Shown here: positions 35,130 through 47,216 of the stretch, one piece after another
Position numbering within the stretch: position 1 is the first letter of the stretch
How the letters are laid out: each line of letters starts with the position of its first letter
Assembly (NCBI GenBank): GCA_009760855.2
Contig: WPIO01000021.1
Location: 2,246,501-2,310,500, forward strand
Reading direction: 5' to 3'
Origin: Cristatella mucedo
Lineage: Eukaryota; Bryozoa; Phylactolaemata; Cristatellidae
DNA length: 64,000 nucleotides
The notes under the pieces: model-generated
Told to the model about the DNA's origin: nothing
Databases searched by the model: none
Seen by the model: the letters and a program-made list of their open reading frames with translations, nothing else
Position numbers and translations under genes: made by a program

Positions 35130-35900
35130 ATACCATGATCGCATACATTACAAACTATACGTTCACACCTTACCTAATATTGGGTAAGAAGTTCCGTCCA
35201 GCGATAAGCATTTTTCATCACACCTTCGTGGGTACTCTTGCAATATTCGTATGTGAAATGAGGTGCCCAGGGCTTGTTGTATTCCCCTACAGACAAGTCA
35301 GACTATGCTTTCTATGCCTCAAACAGCTTAAAAGCGCTTTCATAAGCTAATTACTTGCTCCTGTCTTGATACAGTGTACACTCATTGCAGCAGCCCGACG
35401 GCACTTTTATCTGCTGCAATGTACACTCAAGCAGATAAAAGCATCTTCTGGGTGCAAGCAACACGCTCATGACGTATATCGGGAAAATTTGTGTATTCAT
35501 CATTTTCTCACTCATCAATAAGAAACTAAAATTATCGCTCAATGCATCTGTACTGTTACACTTCTCTGAATAGTAATCTATAGTGTGACGTTCGCCTAAC
35601 CCTCACTAATTGAGGTAGTGGTGCACTGAGAGCTACACTTGCGAATCGGATGTCCACACCATGCCTAAGAGCGAAACCGGAGAATTTCAAAAAAATGCCC
35701 TGACCCCAAAAGTAAAGCTTTTTTGAGCAAGCTATTTTCATGAATTTGGGCTCAGGAGATTCGGAAAACAGATTATGTACAGCAAGACGAACACACTTGA
35801 AAGCTGCTGCCTCGTGTAATTAATACCATCTGTTTTGCCGAGGTAAAATCCATGCGCAGTTTAGGCTTTCATGTCTATTCAGAGGACACACATCAGTGCC
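35130..35900 (+). repeat. Unclassified interspersed repeat, copy 2
   Basis: Collinear with 28580-29290 (see there). It also contains two alternative inverted repeats at 35384-35441. Strand is nominal. Confidence 0.55.
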
Positions 35901-36044
35901 AGTTGCTTTATCTCACCCTGCCCTGTAGTTCAAGTGAACTCTACTTAGTTTTCAGAATAATTTGTTGCTGAAATTTGCAAGTCTATGGCATATTTCTTGC
36001 TAAAAATGAATAAATATATTTAATAGCTTATAAATTTTGGTAAA

Positions 36045-36720
36045 CATAGTTTTAGTGGGGCATTGGAAAGCCTAACCTTCAAAATGGGCTGCCCTAGCGT
36101 ATCTCCTGTAGCATTTGCTTGAACTCGGGATGTCCTGTTCCCACGTGACCTTTCACTAGATGACCACATTGGCTCTACGGTCAAATCTGCCGACTTCCAA
36201 CTACGCACCATTGAAAAAATTCACCCTGCTTTGACAAGGGATACCACAGCCAAGCTGGTCTATACTTTTGGGACGTCTCGTTTTGACTCATGTAACTCAC
36301 TCTCACAAGTCTTCCTGTCCGTGCAATAAGACGCGTACAGTTTGTGCGAAGCGATACAGCTGGGCTTGTCTGTCGTGAATTTGCAACTGCCACAGTTTTA
36401 CATTCTTCATCGACCTGCACGGGCTCACCTTTAGCAGTATATAGGCTTCAAAGTTTCTTCACTACGTTTTATCTAACCTATCTGAAATATTTCCTAATAG
36501 GGCATTGTACCTACTACATTGCACCTACTACAAGTACCACCTGCTAACCTGACTCAAGTCTCTCATCTTGTGTCTTTAATCAACCTCAATTTTCTTTAAA
36601 GAAGTGCCTTTAGTTCGAATTCTCTTCAAGGATAAAATTCATTTCCGACCGACGTTACGACATTCCCTGACTTAAGTTTAAAAAGAAGCTAAACACTCAT
36701 AATTTCTTCTCCGAATTTGC
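36045..36720 (+). mobile_element. LINE A fragment, ORF2 C-terminal part
   Basis: Plus strand, broken frames: 'SLDDHIGSTVKSADFQLRTI' near 36155-36210, 'SRFDSCNSL' near 36277, then a degraded 'SAFSSNSLQ..NSFP' block near 36600-36640. No 3' hairpin is attached. Confidence 0.75.
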
Positions 36721-37110
36721 TCCGAACGCGCGAATAGTCTTTTGTGAGGATATCCATGGTGATACCGTGCATTTCGTCATTCACCGATAGGCATGATTCC
36801 TTTCCAGCATTTGTAAGTTAAATTAAAGGCAAAGTTTGGGTGATTAGAATTACTTATTTATATTGCGGCAGAACAACCATATCGGCAATTGCTCCCGTTT
36901 GCAGCTGCCAATAAAGAATCACCCACTGTGGACTGGAATCCACAACCTTGTAACGAAGTTCGAGAATCACATTCAAGAGAATTTCTTTTCTTTTAGAATT
37001 TAACAAGAATGTCTAACTGTTATCTTAAATTATTACTATTGAACAAATCAGTACAATACGACGTTTTTATTTTAGCAAATAGCAAGATTTACATGGAAAG
37101 GACAGACCTG

Positions 37111-37274
37111 ACATAATAATAATAATAATAATAATTCATTTATATAGAGCCCCAAGAGAACTTAATCTCTATTCAGGCGCTTCGCATATGCCTCCGGGCT
37201 CGAGCCCACAACCTCAGTCAGACCTTAGTAGGGGCGAGCACCTTAACCGCTAGACCAAACCAGCTCGCTCGACA
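37111..37274 (-). repeat. SINE A, full length with target-site duplication
   Basis: Read on the minus strand: A box in GTCTAGCGGTTAAGGTGCTC, B box GGGCTCGAGCCC, the hairpin region 'gcgcctgaatagagattaag' paired with 'ttctcttggggctc', then 'tatataaatga' and (ATT)8. AGACCT flanks both ends (37104-37109 and 37275-37280). The head is tRNA-like but is a SINE because it lacks a complete tRNA fold and is repeated. Confidence 0.88.
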
Positions 37275-37554
37275 AGACCTCCGTCGTACGAGAAAATTCA
37301 CTGAGGAACACATACTTCACATTCAAGGTTTGTGGACGACTCTTCCAGGGATGCTCGGCATCGGTTGACCAGACGGGTTATGGCAATGCGGCTAAGTATA
37401 AAGTAACTAAATGCTAAGGACACACTTTGAAATTGCTCACCAAACACAAGGCCGTAAGGAGTAGTGGCAAGCCTGTTAGCATTAAATGACCACACCCCAC
37501 TCCCACCTCCACAGGATAGTGAGTATCGCTTGCTAAAGGACCAAGCTTGCAACA

Positions 37555-37714
37555 GTTCTGCTAAATATAGACGGAATGCAGTAAGGGCCGCGGTGGACAA
37601 AGCTTGCCCTACTAAACACCGATAGTGCCGCTGTAGGTGCAGCAGAGGACAACAGCTTTCACAGCTCTCCTAAATATTGACAGAACTGCAATAAGGGCCG
37701 CGGTGGACAAAGCC
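37555..37714. repeat. Direct repeat, 110-bp spacing
   Basis: About 45 bp ('..ctaaatat.gac.gaa.tgca.taagggccgcggtggacaaagc') occurs twice, ending at 37603 and 37713. The second half of each (19 bp) is identical. Confidence 0.8.
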
Positions 37715-37939
37715 GGTGAAGAAGTTCTAACTGCAAACTAATGCTTGCTCGGCACAGACAATGGTCCCGATTAAGCAGTGACGTCAACGTTGCGTCAACC
37801 AAAGCAATGCTATACTGTACGTGAGACCAATCTGTTGAAGAGCTTGCGTGGGAACTACTATCCGTTTGCAAACTGCTGCTCAGTGGCTTAATCGGATTAC
37901 CTGCGAGAAGCAGGCAAACGCAATCGGCGATGCTGAAGT

Positions 37940-39660
37940 TACCATCGATTTATTCGGATGATATGGCTGCATAAGTAGCAGAACCTCACCTTTTGCTCAG
38001 CCTGTTTGCCCAATCACACGAAGGTAAAAAATGCGCTGGCACTTGCAAGCGTTACACCAGCATGGGTTCTAGTTTGAGCCAGAGCTGACAATGCACCGCT
38101 CGAAAAGAGGACCGTTCCCATGACTTGCCGATGGCTCAATGGTTTCATAACGACCCTGCGTCGTTGGCGGATAAGCCATCGCGCCGACAGTGCTCCAGCG
38201 GCGAAGTTGGAAAAGATAACAGCGTGCATGCTTCACGAGAACTAGAGACACACACTGACTTTCATGGCACGGCCACCTGCCGCCCCCTTCAAAAGAGCAC
38301 CTTACGGTATCGTCTCCTTGGAAAAAATTTCATAGTTTTCTTGTACTCGGGTAATGCGCTAGCTGATGCTCCAGTAGTAGGCAGCTACCAGGCGGAAGAG
38401 GAGAGGCAGTTAAGCCGCAGCGCCTGCCCAGGCAGTGGCAGACGCTGCAGGACGAGACGCGTAGGCGGTCGTCCGACTGCGGCTTTGCTATTGGCTGACT
38501 GGTTTCTGGCAGCTTGCCCGTGCGAGCTTTGGCAAGCCAAGTGCGCAGGGCGGGCAGCTGGCTGCTGCAAGCAAACGCTGCAAACAAAGACGAGCACCTT
38601 CAACTGGGGCTGCGTCGGCAAGTCAGCACTTGGCCAGCGCCCATCACCTCATCCAGGTTACCTGAATTGGACATCTCCGGCAGGTAGTTCAGACAGCGGA
38701 AAACATAAGGGGGTTGGAGGGCATAGATATTCAGTGTTTCCCCCTATTCTTTTTAAGCTGCCCAGCATCGGGTCGGGCACTCGAACACGACCAGAGTTGT
38801 TAGCACTAGTTTAGGCTGGGCAAATGCGCTGCTCTTTGATTAAAATGTCTACTTTCACTGTTCCGCCAACCGAAGCCTTTAAGTTATCGACCTCGAGGAG
38901 GCCTGTAGGATTCGGATGTCTTCTCAGGGGGCTGCAGCGATATGGCGGTCCGAGTACTAATTAGCTGCAGCATTCTAGTGAAAAGTCACAATTAACAGAA
39001 ATTGCCTTCCCTGGAGGGCCTTATCTATCAAGCCTCTATGACCGCATTCGCATCGCGAACGGCGGTAAAAGCACTTGGACCGGCTCCCTCGCCAGCAGCT
39101 ATCGGTTTTCGATTATTTCATCTTCCCACTCACATCTCTGTCGGCCTTCTGGGACGGGCGAACCGCAAGTTCAAAAGCCACTCTTCCCGTGCCGCTCACG
39201 CTCGAAGAAACATCGAGCTCTTTCAAGACCCATTCCTCGAAGCGCTGACGCGACAGCGCACTCCTATTGTAAGGTCCCCGAGCAATTCCCGCTCTCCCAG
39301 GCAGCGGCAGCACCACCTCTGACTTAGCAAACTGGAAGGAGACGTGAGAAATGCCAGCAAGCGCAGAGATTCAATTGCAATGCATCGAGCCGCAGCCCCT
39401 GCAGTCTCCAAGCTCCATTGTTGACGCAAGCAACGATTTCGGTGTGTGCAAACAAACAAGCAACGCACAAACGGCGTGAAGCAGTGTGCACATCAGCGTC
39501 CAGACGGCACACCGAGCTCGACCGCTCCGTGCAACGTTAGAATAGAGGGATGGCGATGAAGAATATGCAAACAGCCTGAGGAGACCATTCGTCAAAGAGG
39601 CTCTTCCGTGAGCCCCACGTGGTCCATCCTGTGATCCACGACGAGTGAGAGCAGATTGTA
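37940..39660. other. GC-rich block without recognisable gene
   Basis: Base composition is clearly richer in G+C and CpG than the flanks. A 229-residue plus-strand frame (38125-38814) and several overlapping frames are open, but none has a domain I recognise and both strands are open together, as expected from GC content. It could be a CpG-rich promoter or first exon of an unseen gene. Confidence 0.4.
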
Positions 39661-40805
39661 CGTGTCTCTCTGCGGTCGTGCCTACCTACCATACTTGTCG
39701 CGTTTAGCTCATTACTTACTGCACAGTATTGCCTAGCTTATTTTGACTCTCTGGGACAGCTCTCGCTAGCCAGGCAAAGCCTCGGGCACGCTGTGTGGAT
39801 TTGGCTTGCCACGATAGACGTCAGAACTAGTTCATATTCTCAGGCGTGTGGAATGGAAAAATCGGAAATCAGTCTTTGAATTGACCCCATATTCCCGAAT
39901 ATGCTTTAATATTGCAACACCCCACCTTACATGGGACGTTACCGCATCGAACCAGAACTTGGATTGAATTTAACTCAATTGTAAAAAAAAAATCGAGAGA
40001 TTTACGCTTCTAGACAAAAAAATAGAACTGCTTATTAACACCTACTGCAATTTGCAAGCTGATCTTAGTACAAGCTGAACTTAATGAGTAATCTCCGGTA
40101 ACGATTAATTCTGCTTTCAAATTCAAAACCACAGAAAGCCTCCTGTATGCTGCAATAGTAGGTGAAACTTAATCAAACTAAACGATGCCAAAGAAGGTGA
40201 GTGGAGCCTGGCGGCTGATGGGACCATCAACGTTCGGCATAACATTTACATCGAATTGATGTAAGATCGCATAAATCTTAAGGAATATTTTAGGCACGAA
40301 ATAATGGCCTACTACGGCCGTCACACCCACAATCCGAATTGGTCAGAGGAATAATCTTTGACAGATAATGGATGAAATCTTACGTCATTTGAATGGATCT
40401 TTAAAGCGGAGTTTTCCATTTTGACTGTGTAGAGAGTCAAAGGAGATGACTACCATGCAAACGATTTCGTCCAACTTGAAGCGCGGAAGTATTCCAAGGT
40501 CTTAAAGATTTCTCACATTTCTTCATTTTCCGATATGTTATTGATAATGAAATTATTATTGAAGAATGTCAGTTCTTCATGAATATAAATAAAAATAAAA
40601 AACAGATGGTAGTCTGCGCGCAGCCATCGCTGTTAGCACTTCACGGGAGGCGGCTGCATCTAATTGAGACGACCTCTCTCGTTTGGCCTAGCTATGGTGT
40701 CGGGCTACAATGATCAGAAAAAGTCATACGTGAAAGTTAAGACTCTCGGGCAACTTGCAACCACTAGTAATGTGATGTAGTGCATTTTCTCCTGCAACTC
40801 CTCGA
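39661..40805. other. Unannotated DNA
   Basis: No feature recognised. Confidence 0.45.
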
Positions 40806-41082
40806 AGCAACAAATAATAAGCGGGTTTTACGCAGGAGAGTTTTCTATAGCACATTGAAAGCCCAAGCGGCTCTCGGTACGGATACGGAAACCAGCAGAA
40901 AAATTTGAAAATCCGTCACGTTTATGTTGTCATAAAGGTAGCTTAAAAAGTCAATATTGCGACAGCAGCGTAGAGCCACTGAGGAGAAGCCGAAAGGCTG
41001 TAGACTTGGGCCAAACGACTGAAAATGGTGCTCTCGCCAAATACCTTCCGAAATAATAGCTGATTCGACAGCCTCTTCTTGC
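40806..41082 (-). mobile_element. LINE C 3' fragment
   Basis: It begins with the LINE C end ('cgcaggagagttttctatagcaca', 'agcccaagcggctctcggtac') and continues ~250 bp before the SINE B copy. Confidence 0.75.
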
Positions 41083-41235
41083 ATGGCGCAGAAGAGCCTT
41101 AAAATCTATCAACACCGCTTGCAGCGGCAGTGAAGGATCGAAAACCGCAAGATTTGAACCCACGACCTCGGTCCTGAGGTCGTGAAGAGCATCCTCTTTA
41201 CTTGGTGTGCCACCATACCATGGCTCACCAAATGC
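41083..41235 (-). repeat. SINE B copy
   Basis: On the minus strand: CACGACCTC ggacct-like spacer GAGGTCGTG dyad (41161-41184), B box GTGGGTTCAAATC, then 'cactgccgctgcaagcggtgttgatagattttaaggctcttct', collinear with 20815-20860. Confidence 0.75.
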
Positions 41236-41890
41236 TTCTCAAGTCTCGTTACACCCAATGACCTTCTGCGGAGACTGACTTCGACGCCGAGAGCCCGGGG
41301 CAGCGCTCCCCCTGCAAGTGCTTTTACCTCAACAATTACTTGTTGACTCATTAAGCAGAGAACATTAACAGAGCGGTAAGTTCACTTTCAAAATCGCGAA
41401 GCTCTGAGGCTGGTTAACGTCGTGCTTAAAAGAAAACTGGCACTTTGTCTGCACGTACGTGATGACGGCACAGCAGCAGCAGCAATCAAGTTTCTTAGCA
41501 CCAACTAAATATTGAAGACCTCAATGGAGGACGATCGACGACCTTCAGTGAGCCTTCGGTGCGGAGTGTGGGATTGCTCTCCAGTCATCTATTTAGCCTA
41601 GTAAACTGTAGATACCAGGCCCACACCGATGAGTTAAGAGTAACATAACCAATGGTCTTCTTAGCTCAATAGCTGGAACTTAGTCTGGTTACCGAACTTG
41701 GGCGATTCAGATCGAAAGAGCTACTGATTTTTCACCCTGAACCACCAAGGTTGGTGGATGTCTATTTTTAAAGTCGAAGGACGTAATAAAAAACGATGCA
41801 GATTGAAGAAATATACAAAAGTTAATATACTTGAAGGGGATGAGGCCTTTGCCAGTCCGTCTCACTTTGTCGGACAACTGCTTAGGAAAC
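41236..41890. other. Unannotated DNA next to the GC minisatellite
   Basis: Nothing recognised; a short CAG run occurs at about 41471-41485. Confidence 0.4.
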
Positions 41891-42839
41891 TGCAGCGGCA
41901 GCGGCGGCAGCGGCGGCCGCGGCGGCAGCGGCCGCGGCGGCAGCGGCCGCGGCGGCGGCAGTGGCGGCAGCGGCGGCAGCGGCGGCAGCGGCGGCAGCGG
42001 CGGCAGCGGCGGCAGCGGCGGCAGCGGCGGCAGCGGCGGCAGCGGCGGCAGCGGCGGCAGCGGCGGCAGCGGCGGCAGCGGCGGCAGCGGCGGCAGCGGC
42101 GGCAGCGGCGGCAGCGGCGGCAGCGGCGGCAGCGGCGGCAGCGGCGGCAGCGGCGGCAGCGGCGGCCGCGGCGGCCGCGGCGGCAGCGGCCGCGGCGGCG
42201 GCAGCGGCGGCAGCGGCGGCAGCGGCGGCAGCGGCGGCAGCGGCGGCAGCGGCGGCAGCGGCGGCAGCGGCGGCGGCAGCGGCGGCAGCGGCGGCAGCGG
42301 CGGCAGCGGCGGCAGCGGCGGCCGCGGCGGCAGCGGCGGCAGCGGCGGCAGCGGCGGCGGCAGCGGCGGCAGCGGCGGCAGCGGCGGCAGCGGCGGCAGC
42401 GGCAGCGGCGGCGGCAGCGGCGGCGGCAGCGGCGGAAGCGCGGCGCGCGGCAGCGGCGGCAGCGGCGGCAGCGGCGGCAGCGGCGGCAGCGGCGGCAGCG
42501 GCGGCAGCGGCGGCAGCGGCGGCAGCGGCGGCAGCGGCGGCAGCGGCGGCAGCGGCGGCAGCGGCGGCAGCGGCGGCAGCGGCGGCAGCGGCGGCAGCGG
42601 CGGCAGCGGCGGCAGCGGCGGCAGCGGCGGCAGCGGCGGCAGCGGCGGCAGCGGCGGCAGCGGCGGCAGCGGCGGCAGCGGCGGCAGCGGCGGCAGCGGC
42701 GGCAGCGGCGGCAGCGGCGGCAGCGGCGGCAGCGGCGGCAGCGGCGGCAGCGGCGGCAGCGGCGGCAGCGGCGGCAGCGGCGGCAGCGGCGGCAGCGGCG
42801 GCAGCGGCGGCAGCGGCGGCAGCGGCGGCAGCGGCGGCA

Positions 42840-42895
<56 letters not shown>

Positions 42896-42905
42896 AGCGG
42901 CGGCA

Positions 42906-42998
<93 letters not shown>

Positions 42999-43025
42999 GC
43001 GGCGGCAGCGGCGGCGGCGGCGGCA

Positions 43026-43063
<38 letters not shown>

Positions 43064-43275
43064 AGCGGCGGCAGCGGCGGCAGCGGCGGCAGCGGCGGCA
43101 GCGGCGGCAGCGGCGGCAGCGGCGGCAGCGGCGGCAGCGGCGGCAGCGGCGGCAGCGGCGGCAGCGGCGGCAGCGGCGGCAGCGGCGGCGGCGGCGGCGG
43201 CGACGGCGGCGGTGGCGGAGGCGGCAGCGGCGGCGGTGGCGGAGGCGGCAGCGGCGGCGGCGGCAGCAGCCGTAG
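41891..43275. repeat. GC-only minisatellite, unit GGC GGC AGC (9 bp), ~1.38 kb
   Basis: About 150 units of GGCGGCAGC with GGCGGC and GGCCGC variants and one non-repeat break at about 42431-42452 ('ggaagcgcggcgcgc'). Two long pure (GGC)n runs lie at about 42841-42894 and 42906-42988. The 3' edge degenerates to GGTGGCGGA units. No stop codon arises in any of the six frames: plus-strand frames read (Gly-Gly-Ser)n, (Arg-Arg-Gln)n and poly-Ala, minus-strand frames (Pro-Pro-Leu)n, (Arg-Arg-Cys)n and poly-Ala. The open frames of 474-561 residues here are therefore products of the repeat and are not evidence of genes. Confidence 0.95.
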
Positions 43276-43534
43276 CAGCCATTGCGCTCTGCTGGAAAGT
43301 AGTGCATTGCCCGAGTGATGCAAGGGCAGCCCGGCAGCCTTGTGGCTGGCTCCTAGGTCCGGACAGGGCGGTAGTTTCCAATTAATTACCATCGTGTGAT
43401 AGAGGCATTTATTTGAGGAGAATTCCCGATAGAACTATAATAACTTTAATGTGTATCATTACTCGAGTCATCATTTCTTCTAAACCACATCGTACGAATC
43501 TTGGCTACAATGTGCGGTGCACTGTTTGATGTAG

Positions 43535-43656
43535 CTTGATTTTACTTACCATTTAATTTCATTTCCCTTTGCAGCAAATGTAAAGCGCCTAGAAAGAGAC
43601 TAATTTCTCTGAGTGCGCTTTATCAAGTACATTTTATTATTATTATTATTATTAGC
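43535..43656 (+). mobile_element. LINE A 3' tail
   Basis: 'ttaatttcatttccctttgcagcaaatg' flank, hairpin ('taaagcgcctagaaagaga'...'gagtgcgctttatc') and (ATT)n. It lies ~260 bp from the GC minisatellite. Confidence 0.9.
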
Positions 43657-44536
43657 TTTGAGGCCCTTGGTAAGAAAGTGATTGCAAAATCGCTAAGCAC
43701 TCGTGCATACAGTCGATGTGGCAGCCTGTGCTCAGGTCATGCGAGCGGCTGCAGTTTAATACTCCTTTCAGAGTTGCGTCTGCATGCGGCTGTGAGCCAA
43801 ACACATGGGATTCTGACGAGCTGGAGAGCTTTCCGATAAGGCATCACAAATTTCCTTCGCATTGCGTAGCGATCTTTTTGCTCTTTAACAAACAATAGTC
43901 TCGGTTTTATGGCGCTCTATCGCTTAGATTATTACACGCAGAACTTCAAACATTTGAGGCGACAGTTTAAACAGGCCAGAGTGAACGTTTCACGTGCATG
44001 CGTGTTTCGGTCCAGGACTCAATAAAGTCACCAAGTTTCCTAGTTTTATAGTAAGACTAGTTTTCCAGCTCTCGCCACATGTTTGGCACGCAGCAGCGTG
44101 TAAGCAGGATTTTGCCAGCTTATCTAGGCGTGAAACTTGGACGCTTTTTCAAGACTGCCGAGCGCAATGCTTTTCATCGACTGCTAATTCTTTGCGTCCC
44201 GTGCGGTGATTTTTAAGCGCCCGAATAGATAATTGTCTCTCCTGTAGCCTTACATACATAACTTATCGGGATTATTGTAATCTGTACATGAAATGGGCTT
44301 CAGCACAGCAGAGACTTGCGGTTTACGCACTCGAATGCGCACGTGTGCATCTGGCAAGCTGGCATCAATTTTACGAAGCTGGAACAAAAAACTTATACCG
44401 CAATACCTCAGAGTGTGTACAGTGATGTTCCGAAAGAACGAACGCGTTTGCTTGCTAGTACAGTATACATTCATGTGTTTTAAAAATCGAAACGTAATAA
44501 TGATACGTTTTTGTAGCAATCTAGGGAGTTTTATAT
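43657..44536. other. Unannotated DNA
   Basis: No feature recognised; overlapping frames at 44250-44544 are on opposite strands. Confidence 0.4.
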
Positions 44537-44537
44537 C

Positions 44538-44950
44538 TTTCTAGGTACTCTATAGATGTCGCAGAAAGCATTACCAAATGATTGGTGGTTACATCCGCAA
44601 GCAGTAGGCAAAGTGCAAGCACGCGTATGCACGAGAAGGACAAATCACAAAGACCCACTAAATGCAGTAGTACAAGTCGCGTTTGTATTATAAGCTTACT
44701 CTCAAATGTCGTCATGTCGTGGGAGGTTGTGACGTACTACGGTAGTAAGTTCTAGACTTTGGGATTGTACGTACTGAAGGCACAGTCTCCAAAGGTTTTG
44801 AGGTTCGTACGGAGTACGGCTAAATGATTTGCGTCAGAACAGTGGGTTTTGCGATTCTTCGCCTGCTGTGGCGATTGTTCCGACAGTTAGGCTGGAGCCA
44901 GAGAATGAAGGGATCTAAAAGTAAGTGACAGAAACCTTGAAGTTGATGCG
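44538..44950 (-). mobile_element. LINE A 3' region, hairpin end lost
   Basis: Minus-strand sequence complementary to the 3' UTR ('acccactaaatgcag') and the ORF2 end ('agtctccaaaggttttgaggttcgta', 'gctggagccagag'). The terminal hairpin is cut at 'ctttctagg'. Confidence 0.78.
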
Positions 44951-46998
44951 CTGCTTAGATGTGAGTATCAAACGTAAAATACTACAGTAAGCTACCGGCA
45001 TGTTACGACAATCACAATAGTCACGCCTCTTCTCTGGCCGCAAAACGTTCATTGATCAATCGTACGGTTGCTCCTCAAGAGACTCTTAAAGCAACCGCTC
45101 ACAGGCTGCAGCTCGCGGGTGGCGAGCTCTTTTACGAGATCCGGAAGCCAGGCTGCTCTCAAAACGGCCTCAAAAAAGGAAGTCACACACCGCAGCTTCT
45201 GATACTAGCTGCCGGCGGACGTTACTGAAACATTGAACGCAGGAGTAAGACGGACGCTTTCGCGCGACTCGCCTTCACCCGGGATCATCAGACCATTGCT
45301 TAAGAGAAAAATTAATTGGATATCACATGTACTTGCAAATTTATACTTACTTAAGATACAACGCTGTAGTGACGTTTTTGCCGATGGTCCTTCGCTAACA
45401 TTTGCTCCGTCAGGTCGGCAATAAGCTCAAAACGTATAAACATATTGGTATTAGTTTCCTCTCAGAACTGAATTTTTCAGTAAATTTCGGGCCTTCAAAG
45501 AAAAAACGGATGCAAAGAAAAAGCTTGAAGCTTTATTACTTAATTCTCTGCTGAAGATGCACTTTTTTTGCCCAGCTTTCTGTGCACTTTCAGTTAACTT
45601 GTCTATTTTTCCACTGCTATCTGCGCATTTACTTGTGCGCCACTCAGTGCACGTTACTGTCTAAGAATCCTACTAACCACTGGCCTAGAGTGTTTTTTGT
45701 GTATGTTGAAATGCTTGTGTCAGCACAATACTCGTGTGCTTGGCACATTCATCTTGACTTGATACTTCGCGTGTTATTTACTCTTGGTTATTTCTTGTCT
45801 TGCTGTGAGTTCTAAAGCACCTACATAAGGATTTTGTTCTCTAACAGCATTATAGGGACATTAATGTTAACAATCGACCTCATATATATTAATTTTGCCC
45901 AGAAAAACGTCGCAGTATATTACACTGTAGGCTCAGAGAATGAATGGAATCCATTACGTCAAACCTACTAAGCGGGGTAATGACGTAAGAATTGGCTTAA
46001 TTTGAGAGTAAATGTTTATATGCCAGGCCGTTCATCATTTATACATTTTCTGTTGGAGAAATAATACAGACTCATTCAATGCCGCCGCTACCACGTCGCC
46101 GGTAGTGGATATGATTGTCCTTGGCAGATTGTCACCGGGCTGTCACTAAATTAGGTCTACGGGAAAGTGTCATAAAAAATTGAGCGTTTTGCGTGAGAAT
46201 TGATACAGCGATTTCAGGCTTTTCAACTAAAGATTTCTGCGCGCTCGGGTACATTCAACTTGTGCCTGAGGTCATATATGAACGCACAATTCAAGATGTA
46301 TGGGTGGACATCCGATAAGGCCTTGCTTTTTAACACGGTTCTTTGTTTTATTTTTTATATAAATCAGCATGCAAATATGTATTCAGTCAAAGCTGTTAGT
46401 CGATCATTCATACGCTGCCGACATTAACTTAGCTGCATTACTAAGTAAGCCGGTAAATTTATTCTTATACGTACATATTCAGTCTGCCTACAGCTACACT
46501 TAGTAGAATAACTGTAACGATTTATGACGGAAATAGTTTCTTGCAATGAAGATCTCATCGTGATTTCACAAAACCATGATGGTTACGTGATTCAGGAAAA
46601 CACTAGAACCAGAATGACATGCGGTCAAAGCTTGAGTAGATTCCATGCTACTCTCAATGCGAAGGCGATAGCTCTAGTGTTACCACATGGAGGTTATGAG
46701 AGACATAATTCAAGTCTCAACTAGCTCCCAAGTAGCAGTAAAACGCGGCTAAGAATGCAGCGCCTGATTTGCCAGCCATATGACTATCAGAATAGCTGCA
46801 CAGGAATTTGGAGAAGTGAGTTCTAAAGCCTCGGACCTGCCGAGCCCTAGAGAGTGCACTAAGTGTGTTCATGTGAAGCCATGCAATGCTGCATTGAACC
46901 TTGAATCTTGAAAATGAAATTAGGATGAAAGGCGGATAATGTTGCTGTAAAAAGGGATAAACTGTAGTGAATTTTGCAAGTTTGTGCGTGAAAAATAA
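44951..46998. other. Unannotated DNA
   Basis: About 2 kb without recognised gene or repeat. Confidence 0.45.
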
Positions 46999-47014
46999 TG
47001 AGGGAGAGAGAAGG

Positions 47015-47076
<62 letters not shown>

Positions 47077-47117
47077 AGACAGAGGGAGAGAGAGAGAGAG
47101 AGAGATAAAGACAGAGG

Positions 47118-47149
<32 letters not shown>

Positions 47150-47156
47150 GATAGAT

Positions 47157-47206
<50 letters not shown>

Positions 47207-47216
47207 CGAGAGAGAG
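46999..47216. repeat. (GA)n purine tract with GATA, GACA and GAGC variants
   Basis: Purine-dominated simple repeat of about 215 bp. Confidence 0.95.

Noticed and set aside
41707-43392. Long open frames of 474-561 codons on both strands
   Set aside because: All six frames are open because the 9-bp GC repeat cannot form a stop codon; the proteins are pure low-complexity with no non-repeat domain.
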